Shown one piece after another: positions 15,848-24,821 of a stretch of DNA of 38,762 nt (position 1 is the stretch's first letter; every line of letters begins with the position of its first letter). A program made the position numbers and the translations under genes. The stretch is from Bacillota bacterium (GTDB lineage: Bacteria > Bacillota > Clostridia > Christensenellales > Aristaeellaceae), in assembly GCA_023404715.1 (NCBI GenBank), contig JAEYAR010000113.1, forward strand, positions 1 through 38,762, read 5' to 3'. The notes under the pieces were generated by a model. That model searched no databases, was not told the origin of the DNA, and saw only the letters and a list, made by a program, of their open reading frames with translations.

Positions 15848-16981
15848 ATGGACAGGACAGAAGCATTCGATAAGACGCTTTCGCAGTATAAGATCGACAA
15901 GGTATCCTTTTTTCGTTTCCGCGCGCGCTATCCGCGCCTGCACGGCAAAAACGCGCGGCTGAGCTACCACGGCTTCGGCGGCGAGGTCACCGTCGCCAGG
16001 CTCTACACCGACCAGGGCGCCTGTGGATGGGGCGAAATCAGCACGAGCCTTGCGGAAGCGAGGGCCGCGGCGGAGCGCGTGACGGGGAAATGCCTGACGG
16101 ACGTCTTTTCCGCCGGAACGGGCATCTTGGACGTCGCTCTCAAGGCGCTCGATATCCCCCTTCACGACCTGGCGGGCGTGATCCTCGGCATCCCGGTAAG
16201 CCGCATGATCCGCGAGAGCGCTTCGCCGAGGATCCGGGTATACGACGGCGCGATCTACATGAACGACATCATCCCCGAGGACAGGCCCCAGGGCGTGGGG
16301 CAGGTGCTCTCAGACTGTGCGTATGACTACGCGCTGGGGCACCGCACGCTGAAGATCAAGATCGGCCGCGGCAGCATCTGGATGGAGCACGACGCGGGGC
16401 TTGCGCGCGACATCGAGGTCGTCCGGCGCATTCACGAGGCGTTCCCGGATGCGGGCCTCATGGTGGATGCGAACGACGGCTACAGCGTAGAGGACGCCGT
16501 CGCATTTCTGGAGGGCATCGGCGACGCCCCCCTCGTCTGGTTTGAGGAGCCCTTCCGCGAGGAGGAGGGCGCGAACAGGCGTCTGCGCGCGTATCTTGAC
16601 GTCAGCAGGCCGGGTACGCTGATCGCGGACGGCGAATCGATGACCGACATCCCGCTGCTGCGGGACCTCGCGGGCAAGGGGTTGCTCGACGTGTGGCAGC
16701 CCGACGTATGCGGCTACGGCTTCACCGCCTGGCGCACGCTGATGCGGGAGATCGAGGAGAAGGGCTACCTCGCCTCACCGCACGCCTGGGGCAACGTGGT
16801 CAAGACGCACTACTGCGCGCATCTGGCGGCCGCCTATCCGCACCACATCCCCTGCATCGAGGCGGTATTGGGCGAATCAGAGGGCGTAGATTACGGTGGC
16901 TACGCGCTGCTAAACGGCATCATGACCCTGCCGGAGAAGCCGGGCTTCGGCATGGACCTCATTTGGGCGCCGGAGGTCTAG
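15848..16981 (+). CDS. Mandelate racemase/muconate lactonizing enzyme family protein (acid-sugar dehydratase-like)
   Basis: A 377-residue enolase-superfamily enzyme. The N-terminal capping domain covers about 1-125 and the barrel domain follows. Catalytic residues are visible: the KxK pair Lys169/Lys171 (TLKIKIGRG), metal ligands Asp207 (MVDAND), Glu233/234 (WFEEP) and Glu263 (ADGES), and the Asp286/His312 dyad (WQPDVCGYG, SPHAWG) of the mandelate-racemase subgroup. Such enzymes abstract the alpha proton of carboxylic acids, most often dehydrating aldonic or aldaric acids. The exact substrate cannot be read from sequence. GAGGAGGAA precedes ATG 15848. Position after the ABC permeases suggests the imported solute, or its oxidised product, is an acid sugar. 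Confidence 0.9.
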   Translation: MDRTEAFDKTLSQYKIDKVSFFRFRARYPRLHGKNARLSYHGFGGEVTVARLYTDQGACGWGEISTSLAEARAAAERVTGKCLTDVFSAGTGILDVALKALDIPLHDLAGVILGIPVSRMIRESASPRIRVYDGAIYMNDIIPEDRPQGVGQVLSDCAYDYALGHRTLKIKIGRGSIWMEHDAGLARDIEVVRRIHEAFPDAGLMVDANDGYSVEDAVAFLEGIGDAPLVWFEEPFREEEGANRRLRAYLDVSRPGTLIADGESMTDIPLLRDLAGKGLLDVWQPDVCGYGFTAWRTLMREIEEKGYLASPHAWGNVVKTHYCAHLAAAYPHHIPCIEAVLGESEGVDYGGYALLNGIMTLPEKPGFGMDLIWAPEV

Positions 16982-17044
16982 GCAACTGCGATAGACAAAA
17001 AGAGAGTAAGCCATTCAAAAGAGTATGAAGTGCTGTATTTTCTC

Positions 17045-17086
17045 AAAAAACCGATCACCTGTACCAGGTGACCGGCCTTTTTTATT
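17045..17086. terminator. Bidirectional intrinsic terminator between converging genes
   Basis: CCGATCACCTG and CAGGTGACCGG (17051-17075) form a stem with a 3-base loop. The plus strand continues into CCTTTTTTATT and the minus strand into GGTTTTTTGAG, so it ends both the dehydratase transcript and the converging binding-protein transcript. Confidence 0.85.
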
Positions 17087-17094
17087 CATTGTGA

Positions 17095-18615
17095 TCATTC
17101 TTTAACCGTTTTATACCAATCATTGGCCTCCAGTGTCATTTGCTCGCCGCCATTCTTATACCAGGTGTCGACGAAACCGTCGAACGCATCCAGAGACGCT
17201 TCGCCGCGGATGATCTTGATAAAGAGCTCGTCCTGCATCTTTTTCAGCTCGTCCTTGTATTTTGCTTGGGAGGCGAGGGGGACGAGGAGCTCGTCGCTAA
17301 TTGTTCCGATGTCAAAGCCCTTTTCATATGCCCAGTCGATGCGCGGCTGCGCGCGTTTGTAAGTGTATTCGGGGGCCTCTAGGCCGGATACGATACCGAG
17401 ACGGGCCACTTCCTTGGAGTCATAGCCTTCCAGCAGACCTGGGAAGCCTGTTTCCGCGTCAAAGTCCCACATCTTGCCCTTGATGCCGAAGATGGATTCG
17501 AGATAGTTTTCGTAGGAGCTGCTGATCTCGTCGTATATCTGCAGTACCTTCGCAAATTTTTCTGGATCGTCTTCGAGCTGAACGCCAAAGCCGACCGTAG
17601 AAGCTGCCGCGATTTTAGATGCGCCCTTCATGCCGCGCAGGCCTTCGGGGCCGGTGACCGGTACGCCGAATTGCAGGTTTTCGAGCGCCACAGGGTTGAC
17701 CTTCTGGAGTTCCAAATAGCATTCGCTCTTGCTGTCGCCTGGATAAAAGACAGGCTTCCAATGGTAATAGTCCCCCAGGCACGTGAGACCGATACGGTCG
17801 TTCATAAAAGAATGCGAGAAGGCGTAATAACCGCCCTGGTTTTCACCGGTGACAAACTCAGGATCCAGTACGCCGTCCTGATACCACTTGGCGAGCGTCG
17901 CCAGCGCCTGCTTGATCTCAGGCTGCACGCCGCCCCAGACCAGCTTGCCGTCGCGTTCCTGCCAGATATCCGGCAGGTAGCCGTACGCGCCATAGACCAT
18001 TTCCATGCCGGTCTGGCTGATTCCGTAGGTATCCTTGGCGCCGTTGCCGTCCGGGTCGTCGTTCGCGAAGGCATAGAGCGCCTTTTCCATATCCTCCAAC
18101 GTCTCGGGGTAGCTATCCCAGCCGATCCTCTTCAGCCAGTCCCCGCGCCACACGATGGCTTTATGAAAATTGTTGGAAGTAACGCTCGGGATACCGTAGT
18201 TCTTGCCGCCCACGCTCGTATAGCGCAGCACGTGGTTTTCATCCTCGTTTACGTACTCGTTATAAATGAAGGGCGCATTTTCCTTGAGGAATTCGGGCTT
18301 AAGCTCAGCTAGCAGATCCTGATCGACATAGGCATAGAGCTTATCCAGACCCTTGATGTCGATGATGTCTGCAATCTCCTGGGCTGCGAAGTACGTACTG
18401 ACCATCTCGTCCCATTTGTCGCGCTCGACGTACCAGATTTCAAAGTTCACACCGTACTTATCGGACATGTACTTGAGAATTTCGCCATCCTTCTCGGGCG
18501 GGGCAATGTAGTCGCGCATGATGGTGATGGTGATTGGTTCATCCGCGACGGCCGTAGATGCCAACAACGGCAGAATAATCGCAAGAACCAACAGGAACGA
18601 TAACATTTTTTTCAT
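17095..18615 (-). CDS. Extracellular solute-binding protein of the second carbohydrate ABC importer
   Basis: A 506-residue exported protein with signal peptide KKMLSFLLVLAIILPLLASTAVA and no lipobox Cys. The mature part follows the LplA/YtcQ pattern: YGVNFEIWYVERDKWDEMVSTYFAAQEIADIIDI, then WLKRIGWDSYPETLEDMEKALYAFANDDPDGNGAKDTYGI, with a Ca-binding-like loop. GGAGG lies 8 bases before ATG 18615; an ATG two codons earlier is too close. It is the last gene of the cluster that begins with the PHP-domain gene and follows its two permeases. The two binding proteins in the window share the plan but clearly differ in sequence, so they are not a recent duplication. Confidence 0.9.
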   Translation of the reverse strand: MKKMLSFLLVLAIILPLLASTAVADEPITITIMRDYIAPPEKDGEILKYMSDKYGVNFEIWYVERDKWDEMVSTYFAAQEIADIIDIKGLDKLYAYVDQDLLAELKPEFLKENAPFIYNEYVNEDENHVLRYTSVGGKNYGIPSVTSNNFHKAIVWRGDWLKRIGWDSYPETLEDMEKALYAFANDDPDGNGAKDTYGISQTGMEMVYGAYGYLPDIWQERDGKLVWGGVQPEIKQALATLAKWYQDGVLDPEFVTGENQGGYYAFSHSFMNDRIGLTCLGDYYHWKPVFYPGDSKSECYLELQKVNPVALENLQFGVPVTGPEGLRGMKGASKIAAASTVGFGVQLEDDPEKFAKVLQIYDEISSSYENYLESIFGIKGKMWDFDAETGFPGLLEGYDSKEVARLGIVSGLEAPEYTYKRAQPRIDWAYEKGFDIGTISDELLVPLASQAKYKDELKKMQDELFIKIIRGEASLDAFDGFVDTWYKNGGEQMTLEANDWYKTVKE

Positions 18616-18755
18616 AGACATAACCTCCAATTATTCATTTGATTGTTCATACACCCACCGAACGTGTGTAGGAAAAGGCGCCGCCGCTTTCCCCCTCTCT
18701 ATTTCCAGACATAGCAGGAATTCCTCACGGAGAATATGATCTCCGCTATTTGTGT

Positions 18756-19643
18756 TCAACCCTTGAGCGAGCCCACCACCATCCCCTTGACGAAGTACTT
18801 TTGCACGAAGGGATATACGCATACGATCGGGATCGTGGCGACGAGCGTCGTAGCGGCCTTGATCGTCTCCGGGTTCGCGGACATCGATTCGTCCGCGGCG
18901 GCGCCGAGCAGCATCATATCGTCCGACCCTTCGAGAACAATCCGCCGCAGCACCAGCTGGAGCACCTGCTTCTTGGGATCCTTGAAGTAGAGCATGCTGT
19001 CGAACCAAGCGTTCCAATGGCTGACCGCGATCCACAGGCACAGCGTCGCGATGATCGGCAACGAAATTGGCAGTATGATGCTAAAGAGGATGCGAGCTTC
19101 GCCTGCCCCGTCGATGCGTCCGGATTCGGAGAGCTCCTCTGGCAGCCCCATGAAAAAGTTACGGGCGATGAGCATGTTGTACGTATGGATGAGACCCGGC
19201 AAGATCAGCACCAGGAAGTTGTCATATAGGCCGAGTTGCCGGTTGACAAGGTAAGAGGGAATCATTCCGCCGGAGAAGAACATGGTGAAGACGATCATCG
19301 CAGTCCAGAATTTTCGGTTGGGGAAATAACGCTTGGATAGCGCGTACGATGTCATCACGGTCACCGCTACGCCCGCAGCCGTTCCAAGGCATGTACGGAG
19401 CACCGTATTCATAAAACCGTACTTGATATAACGGTTTGCAAGGACGTTGATGTAGTTGTCCAGAGTCATCTTAGGCGGGATGAAATAACCCTTGGTCAGC
19501 GATACCTCCGGCGAGGTGATAGACAGCATCGCCAGGTAAAACAGCGGATAGATCATCGCCGCGCAGAGGAGGACGAGGAACAGGTGATTGAAGATGTCAA
19601 ATGTGCGGCTGCCTGCGCTGGGCTTGAATGTCTTGTTTATCAT
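18756..19643 (-). CDS. Sugar ABC transporter permease, LplC family (second system)
   Basis: A 295-residue, six-helix permease with the N-terminal FNHLFLVLLCAAMIYPLFYLAMLSITSPE, the EAA-type loop LSESGRIDGAGEARILFSIILPISLPIIA and the C-terminal YPFVQKYFVKGMVVGSLKG. The start ATG 19643 is 33 bases after the upstream permease stop, with an AAGGAA site at slightly long spacing. It makes a channel with the LplB-like protein encoded upstream and serves the binding protein encoded downstream, after a 140-base gap. Confidence 0.92.
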   Translation of the reverse strand: MINKTFKPSAGSRTFDIFNHLFLVLLCAAMIYPLFYLAMLSITSPEVSLTKGYFIPPKMTLDNYINVLANRYIKYGFMNTVLRTCLGTAAGVAVTVMTSYALSKRYFPNRKFWTAMIVFTMFFSGGMIPSYLVNRQLGLYDNFLVLILPGLIHTYNMLIARNFFMGLPEELSESGRIDGAGEARILFSIILPISLPIIATLCLWIAVSHWNAWFDSMLYFKDPKKQVLQLVLRRIVLEGSDDMMLLGAAADESMSANPETIKAATTLVATIPIVCVYPFVQKYFVKGMVVGSLKG

Positions 19644-19676
19644 GCTTCATTCGCTTCCTTCCAGATGCCGCCGGCC

Positions 19677-20624
19677 TTACCAGATGCCGTAATCGTTTAT
19701 CTTATTCGCGATCTTGTTGGTGGACAGGATCAGAATCAGTGAGATAACGTTTTTAAAAAGCTCAACGGCTGTCGCAAACCCAAATTCCATCTTGACCAGA
19801 CCGCGCCTGTACGTGTAGGTGCTTAAAACGTCTCCGACGCTGTACACCGCTTCATTGTACAGGTTGTAGACCTGATCAAAGTCGTCGTTGATGATCTTTC
19901 CGACTGCGAGGATCAGCATGATGGTAATGACCGGCGAAAGGCTGGGCAGCGTGATGTAGCGTGTACACTGCCATCGTGTCGCGCCGTCCATATGAGCGGC
20001 CTCGTAAAACTCCGGATTGATGCTCGTGAGGGCTGCCAGATAGACGATGGACTCCCAACCGACGCTGCGCCAGATATCTGTTAAGACCAAGACGCTGCGG
20101 AAATATTTCGCATCTCCTAAAAAATAAATGGGTTTTCCGCCGAGCGACTTGATCAGGATGTTAATCGGCCCGATCGAGGGGGACAAAAATTGGATGAAGA
20201 TGCCTGCGAGGACAACCCAGCTCAAAAAATGCGGCAAATACGAGATCGTCTGAACCGTGCGCTTGAACCTGCTGCTGCGCACCTCGTTTAGCAGCAAAGC
20301 GAGCAAAATCGGCGCCGGAAAGCCCAGCAGGAGCTTCAGCCCGCTGATGATAAACGTGTTGCGCAGCACTTCCCAGAAGCTTCCCATGGTAAAGAGCGCT
20401 TCAAAGTTCTCCAGACCGACCCAGGGGCTGCCCCAGATGCCCATGCGGAACTTATAGTTTTTAAAGGCGATCTGTACGCCGTACATGGGCAGGTACTTAA
20501 AAAACACATAATACAGGATCGCCGGCACGAACAGGAGTACGAGGTAGCGCTGCTTCCAATAAATCATAAGCAGGGAATCACGCTTCAGCGGACAAAACGA
20601 CGTCTTTTTATCAATATGCGCCAT
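19677..20624 (-). CDS. Sugar ABC transporter permease, LplB family (second system)
   Basis: A 315-residue permease with the family opening VPAILYYVFFKYLPMYGVQIAFKNYKF, the EAA loop YEAAHMDGATRWQCTRYITLPSL, and the C-terminal NKIANKINDYGIW. GGAGG lies 5 bases before ATG 20624; the four upstream in-frame codons run through that site and are not used. It follows the Gfo/Idh/MocA gene closely on the same strand. Like the first system, no ATPase gene accompanies it, so a shared MsmX-type ATPase elsewhere is expected. Confidence 0.92.
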   Translation of the reverse strand: MAHIDKKTSFCPLKRDSLLMIYWKQRYLVLLFVPAILYYVFFKYLPMYGVQIAFKNYKFRMGIWGSPWVGLENFEALFTMGSFWEVLRNTFIISGLKLLLGFPAPILLALLLNEVRSSRFKRTVQTISYLPHFLSWVVLAGIFIQFLSPSIGPINILIKSLGGKPIYFLGDAKYFRSVLVLTDIWRSVGWESIVYLAALTSINPEFYEAAHMDGATRWQCTRYITLPSLSPVITIMLILAVGKIINDDFDQVYNLYNEAVYSVGDVLSTYTYRRGLVKMEFGFATAVELFKNVISLILILSTNKIANKINDYGIW

Positions 20625-20647
20625 ATGAACCTCCAAACAATCCGGTA

Positions 20648-21646
20648 TTACAAAGCGATATGCGCTACATCCACGCGCGCGTGCAGCTTTGTGGACTTGT
20701 ATGCTGCGACCGCGACTTCTAACGCGCGCGCGCCGTCCACACCGGAGGCGCAGGGCTTGCGGCCGGTGCGGCAGACCTGTACGAACTCGCGAATGAGCCC
20801 GGCATCTCCGTCCTCATTCCAAACGATGTCCTCAATCTGGTTTCCCTCCGCGTCGATCAGGTGGTTGACCTGCGCGAAGGCGCGCACGCTAAGCGAACCT
20901 TTCGTGCCGATGATCTCCATGTCTACCTGCGGCCAAATGGGGTAATTTTTGTGGTGCGCCCAGCTGCAGTCGATCGTCGCGATCGTTCCGCATTCCATCT
21001 CGACGGCGACGATGCCGCAGTCGTCGATGTGCTTGTCGTGGAGGAGCGAGCCGCTCTCGCAGTAGACGTTTTTAAACTCGCTGCCTGTGAAATAGCGCAT
21101 TAGGTCCGCTAGGTGCACGGTATGATCCATTACGCCGCCACCGCCCGAGCGCGCGGGATCGATGAACCAGCCGCCGGGGAGCTTGCCGTGATTGATGCCC
21201 GTGATGCTCAGAATTTCGCCGATCTCTCCGGCGTCGATCGTACGCTTGGCTTCTACCATACTGGGGTTAAAGCGCATTGGAAAAGCGTTCATAATGCGCA
21301 CCCCCTGCTCGCTCGCGGTTTTTAGCATCAGTTCGGCGGAAGCGAGATCGAGGGCGAAGGGCTTTTCCACCAAGATGTGCTTGCCTGCCTTTGCAGCGTC
21401 GACCGATATGGAGCGGTGATCCCTGTTATTCGAACAAATGATGACGCCGTCGATATTTTCTGCGAGTAATTTGCGATAATCGTCATAATGTTCTGTGCCA
21501 AAGCGCTCGGCCATTTGCGTGCCGCGGTATTCGTCCGCATCCGCTATCCCCCCGAGCTGCACGCCGGGGATGTCTAGTAACTCCCTCGTGTAGCTTGCCG
21601 CGTGCATATGTTCAAAGCTGATGACGCCGATTTTTATGTTCTTCAT
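20648..21646 (-). CDS. Gfo/Idh/MocA-family NAD(P)-dependent oxidoreductase (a)
   Basis: A 332-residue sugar or cyclitol dehydrogenase. The N-terminal Rossmann fold starts IKIGVISFEHMHAASY, lacking the standard GxGxxG (it reads GVISFE), a feature of a subgroup of the family. The catalytic EKP Lys is at 94-96 (LVEKPFALD). The C-terminal substrate domain has the loop GGGGVMDHTVHLADLMRYF with His175 and His178. AAGGGGG precedes ATG 21646 by 8 bases. It lies 13 bases after a second oxidoreductase of the same family and just before the permease genes, so it probably oxidises the imported sugar or an intermediate. Substrate not determinable. Confidence 0.9.
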   Translation of the reverse strand: MKNIKIGVISFEHMHAASYTRELLDIPGVQLGGIADADEYRGTQMAERFGTEHYDDYRKLLAENIDGVIICSNNRDHRSISVDAAKAGKHILVEKPFALDLASAELMLKTASEQGVRIMNAFPMRFNPSMVEAKRTIDAGEIGEILSITGINHGKLPGGWFIDPARSGGGGVMDHTVHLADLMRYFTGSEFKNVYCESGSLLHDKHIDDCGIVAVEMECGTIATIDCSWAHHKNYPIWPQVDMEIIGTKGSLSVRAFAQVNHLIDAEGNQIEDIVWNEDGDAGLIREFVQVCRTGRKPCASGVDGARALEVAVAAYKSTKLHARVDVAHIAL

Positions 21647-21659
21647 GCACAATGCCCCC

Positions 21660-22649
21660 TTACAGCGTGACCGGTTTGCCTGTTTGAGAAGATTCAAGCG
21701 CGGCGAGCGCGACGCGGAGCGCTTTGAGGGCTTCCTCGCCTGTGACCGCGGGGGCGGTATCGCGCGCTACACAGTCGATAAACTTTTGCAGCTCCTGCGT
21801 GTAAGGGTCTAGCGCGTCGGGGACCGGGGAAAGGTAGGCGGCCTGATGCACGCCCCGGGGCGCTGTCTCCAGCACGACCGATGCATCCTTCTGGCTGTCG
21901 TACTCCACTTGTGCTTTCGTGCCGACTACCTCATAAGCAGTATGGAAGGCGGATCCTTTGGGCAGCGCCCAGCTTCCCTCCACATGGGCGATAGCGCCGT
22001 TTTGAAGACGCAGGACGAGCAGGCAGTGCTCCTGGCCGGCTACTTTACCGTTTAGGCTCAGGGCGTATACGCGCTTTACGTCGCCGAAGCTATGCATAAT
22101 CCAGTCCAGGTCGTGAATGACCAGGTCGAGGATGGGGCCGCCGCTCTTCTCATAATCCTGATACCATCCCTCCCAGCTCCAGGCGGGGAAAGCCTGGTTT
22201 CGCACCGTACGGATGAGCCTCGGCGTGCCGAGCCGGCCGGCGGCGGCAAGGCCGGCGGTATGCGCATAGTTGGGGAAAAAGCGCAGTACGTGACCGACAG
22301 AGAACTTGACGCCATAGGCCTTGGCAGCGGCGAGCATATCCAGGGCCGCTTCTTCGCTTCGGGCGATAGGCTTTTCACAAAAGACGTGCTTGCCCGCGCG
22401 CATGCCCGCGACCGCGTAGTCGCGGTGAAGGTAAGTCGGCAGGCATACGTCGAGCACGTCGAAGTCCGCCTCCCGAAGCATGCCGTCGAAGTCCGTGTAA
22501 ACGGTCGCGCCATGCGTTGACGCAAGAACCTGCGCTTTTTCGGCAGAAAGGTCGCAGAAAGCGACGGGTTGTGCATTTGCGATGGCTTGATAGCCGCTGG
22601 CATGTATGCGGCCCATCGTGCCACATCCGACCAAGGCGATGCGAACCAT
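21660..22649 (-). CDS. Gfo/Idh/MocA-family NAD(P)-dependent oxidoreductase (b)
   Basis: A 329-residue dehydrogenase with a full dinucleotide motif VGCGTMGRIHASGY (7-20), the EKP catalytic motif at 92-94 (CEKPIARSEE) and the C-terminal DLVIHDLDWIMHSFG loop. AAAGGAGG lies 9 bases before ATG 22649. It differs clearly from the neighbouring oxidoreductase, for example by its intact GxGxxG. Paired dehydrogenases of this family often catalyse successive oxidation and reduction around a keto-sugar, as in some inositol and glycoside pathways; that they do so here is inference. Confidence 0.92.
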   Translation of the reverse strand: MVRIALVGCGTMGRIHASGYQAIANAQPVAFCDLSAEKAQVLASTHGATVYTDFDGMLREADFDVLDVCLPTYLHRDYAVAGMRAGKHVFCEKPIARSEEAALDMLAAAKAYGVKFSVGHVLRFFPNYAHTAGLAAAGRLGTPRLIRTVRNQAFPAWSWEGWYQDYEKSGGPILDLVIHDLDWIMHSFGDVKRVYALSLNGKVAGQEHCLLVLRLQNGAIAHVEGSWALPKGSAFHTAYEVVGTKAQVEYDSQKDASVVLETAPRGVHQAAYLSPVPDALDPYTQELQKFIDCVARDTAPAVTGEEALKALRVALAALESSQTGKPVTL

Positions 22650-22684
22650 GGGGGGAATCCTCCTTTGCATTTTTACATCCGTGT

Positions 22685-23458
22685 TCAGGCATGGCGGCGC
22701 GGTCTGTATAGCCGTAGAGAGAGGCGCTGGGCCAGCGTCAGCGCCCGGTCATTCTGACCTAGCAGGTTCATGGCGTGCGCGTCGCTTCCGGGCGAAAAGC
22801 ACACGCCTCTTTGAGCGAGTGTAAGCACGGTGCTCTCGCGCGGGGTGCCCGTTGCTCCGTGCAGTTCACAGGCCTTGCCGCTCCTTGCCAAGGCCTCGGC
22901 GAGCTGATCGATGAACGTTGCGTTAAGATAACGCTCACAGATGGCGGCGCAGATTTGCTTTCTGCTCTCATAGGTGGTGTCGTCTGAGCGCATGGGCCCG
23001 ATCGGCAGGTATCCCTCGGGGTGCCCCAGCACATCGCCCTCGCCTGCGGCCTGTGCGAGCAAAAGGCGCTTATAGGCGGCCCAATAGCCTTCGTTGAAGT
23101 AAGCACCCTTCTCAAACGGGCCGTCATAGCTTACGTAGTGCGGGCTGGTGATGACGATATCGCACATCTCCCGCACGCCTTTCGGCAAGCGCAGGCTGCC
23201 ATCCGGACCGGTGCAGGTTTCGATGCCGCAGTATACATCGATCCCTGAGGCTTCGCCTGCCTGACGGATGCGCTCAAAGTGCGCGCGCAACGCCTCCAGG
23301 GTGTGCGAGACGGAGCGCAGCGATTCGCCGGGATCGAAAGGATCGAAATGATCGGTGATGGCGAGGCTTGTAATACCGCGTTCGGCAGCGAGGCGAACGA
23401 CAGTTTCGACGGGTTGCGTCCCATCGGAAAAGTCTGAGTGCACGTGGTAATCTACCAT
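22685..23458 (-). CDS. PHP-domain phosphoesterase (histidinol-phosphatase-like)
   Basis: A 257-residue PHP-fold protein with the metal ligands in order: HVHSDFSDG (His5, His7), AITDHFD (Asp36-His37), GIETCTG (Glu), ITSPHYV (His), a GHPEGY loop and C-terminal GSDAHAM. These support a trinuclear-metal phosphoesterase. Full-length histidinol phosphatases have the same motifs, but no his genes are near. Within a sugar-uptake cluster it more likely removes phosphate from a sugar phosphate or cleaves a cyclic phosphodiester. The ATG at 23458 lies behind GAGGGGG. It is the first gene of the run PHP - two oxidoreductases - permeases - binding protein. Confidence 0.88.
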   Translation of the reverse strand: MVDYHVHSDFSDGTQPVETVVRLAAERGITSLAITDHFDPFDPGESLRSVSHTLEALRAHFERIRQAGEASGIDVYCGIETCTGPDGSLRLPKGVREMCDIVITSPHYVSYDGPFEKGAYFNEGYWAAYKRLLLAQAAGEGDVLGHPEGYLPIGPMRSDDTTYESRKQICAAICERYLNATFIDQLAEALARSGKACELHGATGTPRESTVLTLAQRGVCFSPGSDAHAMNLLGQNDRALTLAQRLSLRLYRPRRHA

Positions 23459-23602
23459 GGAATATCCCCCTCTGTTGAGGTGACAATAGGAGTAAACCTC
23501 ATTTGCCTATATACGATGAATGCTCAAAGTTCGGAATAACCGGATTTGCGCTTCCGTCGTTTCTTTTCTGCTATGTCTTAAAGGTTTTCTTGAATATTGA
23601 CA

Positions 23603-24793
23603 TCAAATTTTGACGGACTTAAAGATCTTCCTGTCCAGCACGAAGTGCGCCATCCCCCCGAGCGCCGCGTCCAGCCCTTGGCGGGAAGCGACGACCGCGA
23701 GATTTTGCGCGAAGGGCTTGAGCGAACGGGCCTTGAGCTGCCCGGCAAAGGCATGCTCGATGCTAGGAAGCCTGGAAAGCGGGCCGCCCAGCACCAGTAC
23801 CTCGGGATTAAAGAGGTTGATGACGTTGGTGAGCGTGACGCTCAGGATGTCCAACTGCTCCGCGATCACCTGCGAGGCGGGCGCATCCCCCTCCAGGCTT
23901 TGGGTGACGAGGTCGTCGTAGCTCAGACGGCATAGGTCTGGCATCAGCCCGCCGTCCTCCTGGCGGCAGATCTGCGCGTAGCGGCGCAGGGCCGGTTGCT
24001 CGCCCAGCAGGGTGCCGACGCAGCCGACGGCGGAGCACTTGCACCGCTCGCCGTGCAGGTCCACGACGGTGTGCCCCAGCTCCATGCCGCAATTATCGGC
24101 GCGAAAGAGCTTGCCGCGCGTGATGACCGAGAGGCCGACGCCATTGTCGCACAGCACATAGGCCATGCTGCGTCCGCCGCCGACGCCTGCGAAGTATTCG
24201 CCTAGCAGCAGGGCGTCTGTGTCCTTGAAGACGTAGACCTCCATGCCCTCCCCGAGGCCCGCGTCCACCAGGCGCTGCAAGGAGATGTCCTCCGCGTATA
24301 ACGCCGCGGAATAGGCGAGGCGCCGTCCGGTGTAATCGATGATGCCAGGCAGGCTGAACGCGACCGCCGTAACCTTGCGGCACAGCTCCGGTTCCTCGGC
24401 TTTAAATCGGCCGATCGCCTCGAGCACACCATCCTCCAGCGTCCTGGCGTCGTGAATCGGCATGGGCATCGCCCGATGGCGGATAAGCGTGCCGCATAGG
24501 TTGACCGCGCCCATCAAGATCCCCTTGGGCGTCACGCGCAGGGCGAGGATGCAGGCAAAGCCGCCGTTGAGGTTGTAGAGCATGGGCTTGCGTCCGCCGC
24601 TCGATTCGCCGAAGCGGTTTTCCAAAAGGAGGCCGTCTTGGACGAGCTCCTGAATCAGGCTGGAGACCGTGGCGGCGCTCAGCTTCGTCCGCTCGAGGAG
24701 ATCGGCCTTGCTGAGCACGTCCTCTCCCTTGAACGAATTGAGGATATTCTGCTTGTTGATGTATTTGATCGTGTCCTTACCGGCCTTGACCAT
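23603..24793 (-). CDS. ROK-family transcriptional regulator
   Basis: A 396-residue repressor-type ROK protein. It has an N-terminal winged helix (about 12-70: NKQNILNSFKGEDVLSKADLLERTKLSAATVSSLIQELVQDGLL), then GGRKPMLYNLN, and an actin-like ROK sugar-binding domain with the Zn-type motif GMELGHTVVDLHGERCKCSAVGCVGTLLGE. The Cys spacing matches the family pattern loosely. It follows the phosphatase-superfamily gene (28 bases apart) and precedes the PHP-led genes, so it probably senses a sugar or sugar phosphate and regulates this cluster including itself. No terminator was found after it, so transcription may continue into the PHP gene. Confidence 0.92.
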   Translation of the reverse strand: MVKAGKDTIKYINKQNILNSFKGEDVLSKADLLERTKLSAATVSSLIQELVQDGLLLENRFGESSGGRKPMLYNLNGGFACILALRVTPKGILMGAVNLCGTLIRHRAMPMPIHDARTLEDGVLEAIGRFKAEEPELCRKVTAVAFSLPGIIDYTGRRLAYSAALYAEDISLQRLVDAGLGEGMEVYVFKDTDALLLGEYFAGVGGGRSMAYVLCDNGVGLSVITRGKLFRADNCGMELGHTVVDLHGERCKCSAVGCVGTLLGEQPALRRYAQICRQEDGGLMPDLCRLSYDDLVTQSLEGDAPASQVIAEQLDILSVTLTNVINLFNPEVLVLGGPLSRLPSIEHAFAGQLKARSLKPFAQNLAVVASRQGLDAALGGMAHFVLDRKIFKSVKI

Positions 24794-24821
24794 GGCTGTC
24801 GCCTACCTATCTTTGATGAAT

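Noticed and set aside
23459..23602. Promoter of the PHP-led genes
   Set aside because: TATATA with a poor TTCCGA at 17 bases is too weak to list; transcription from the upstream ROK gene is equally possible.
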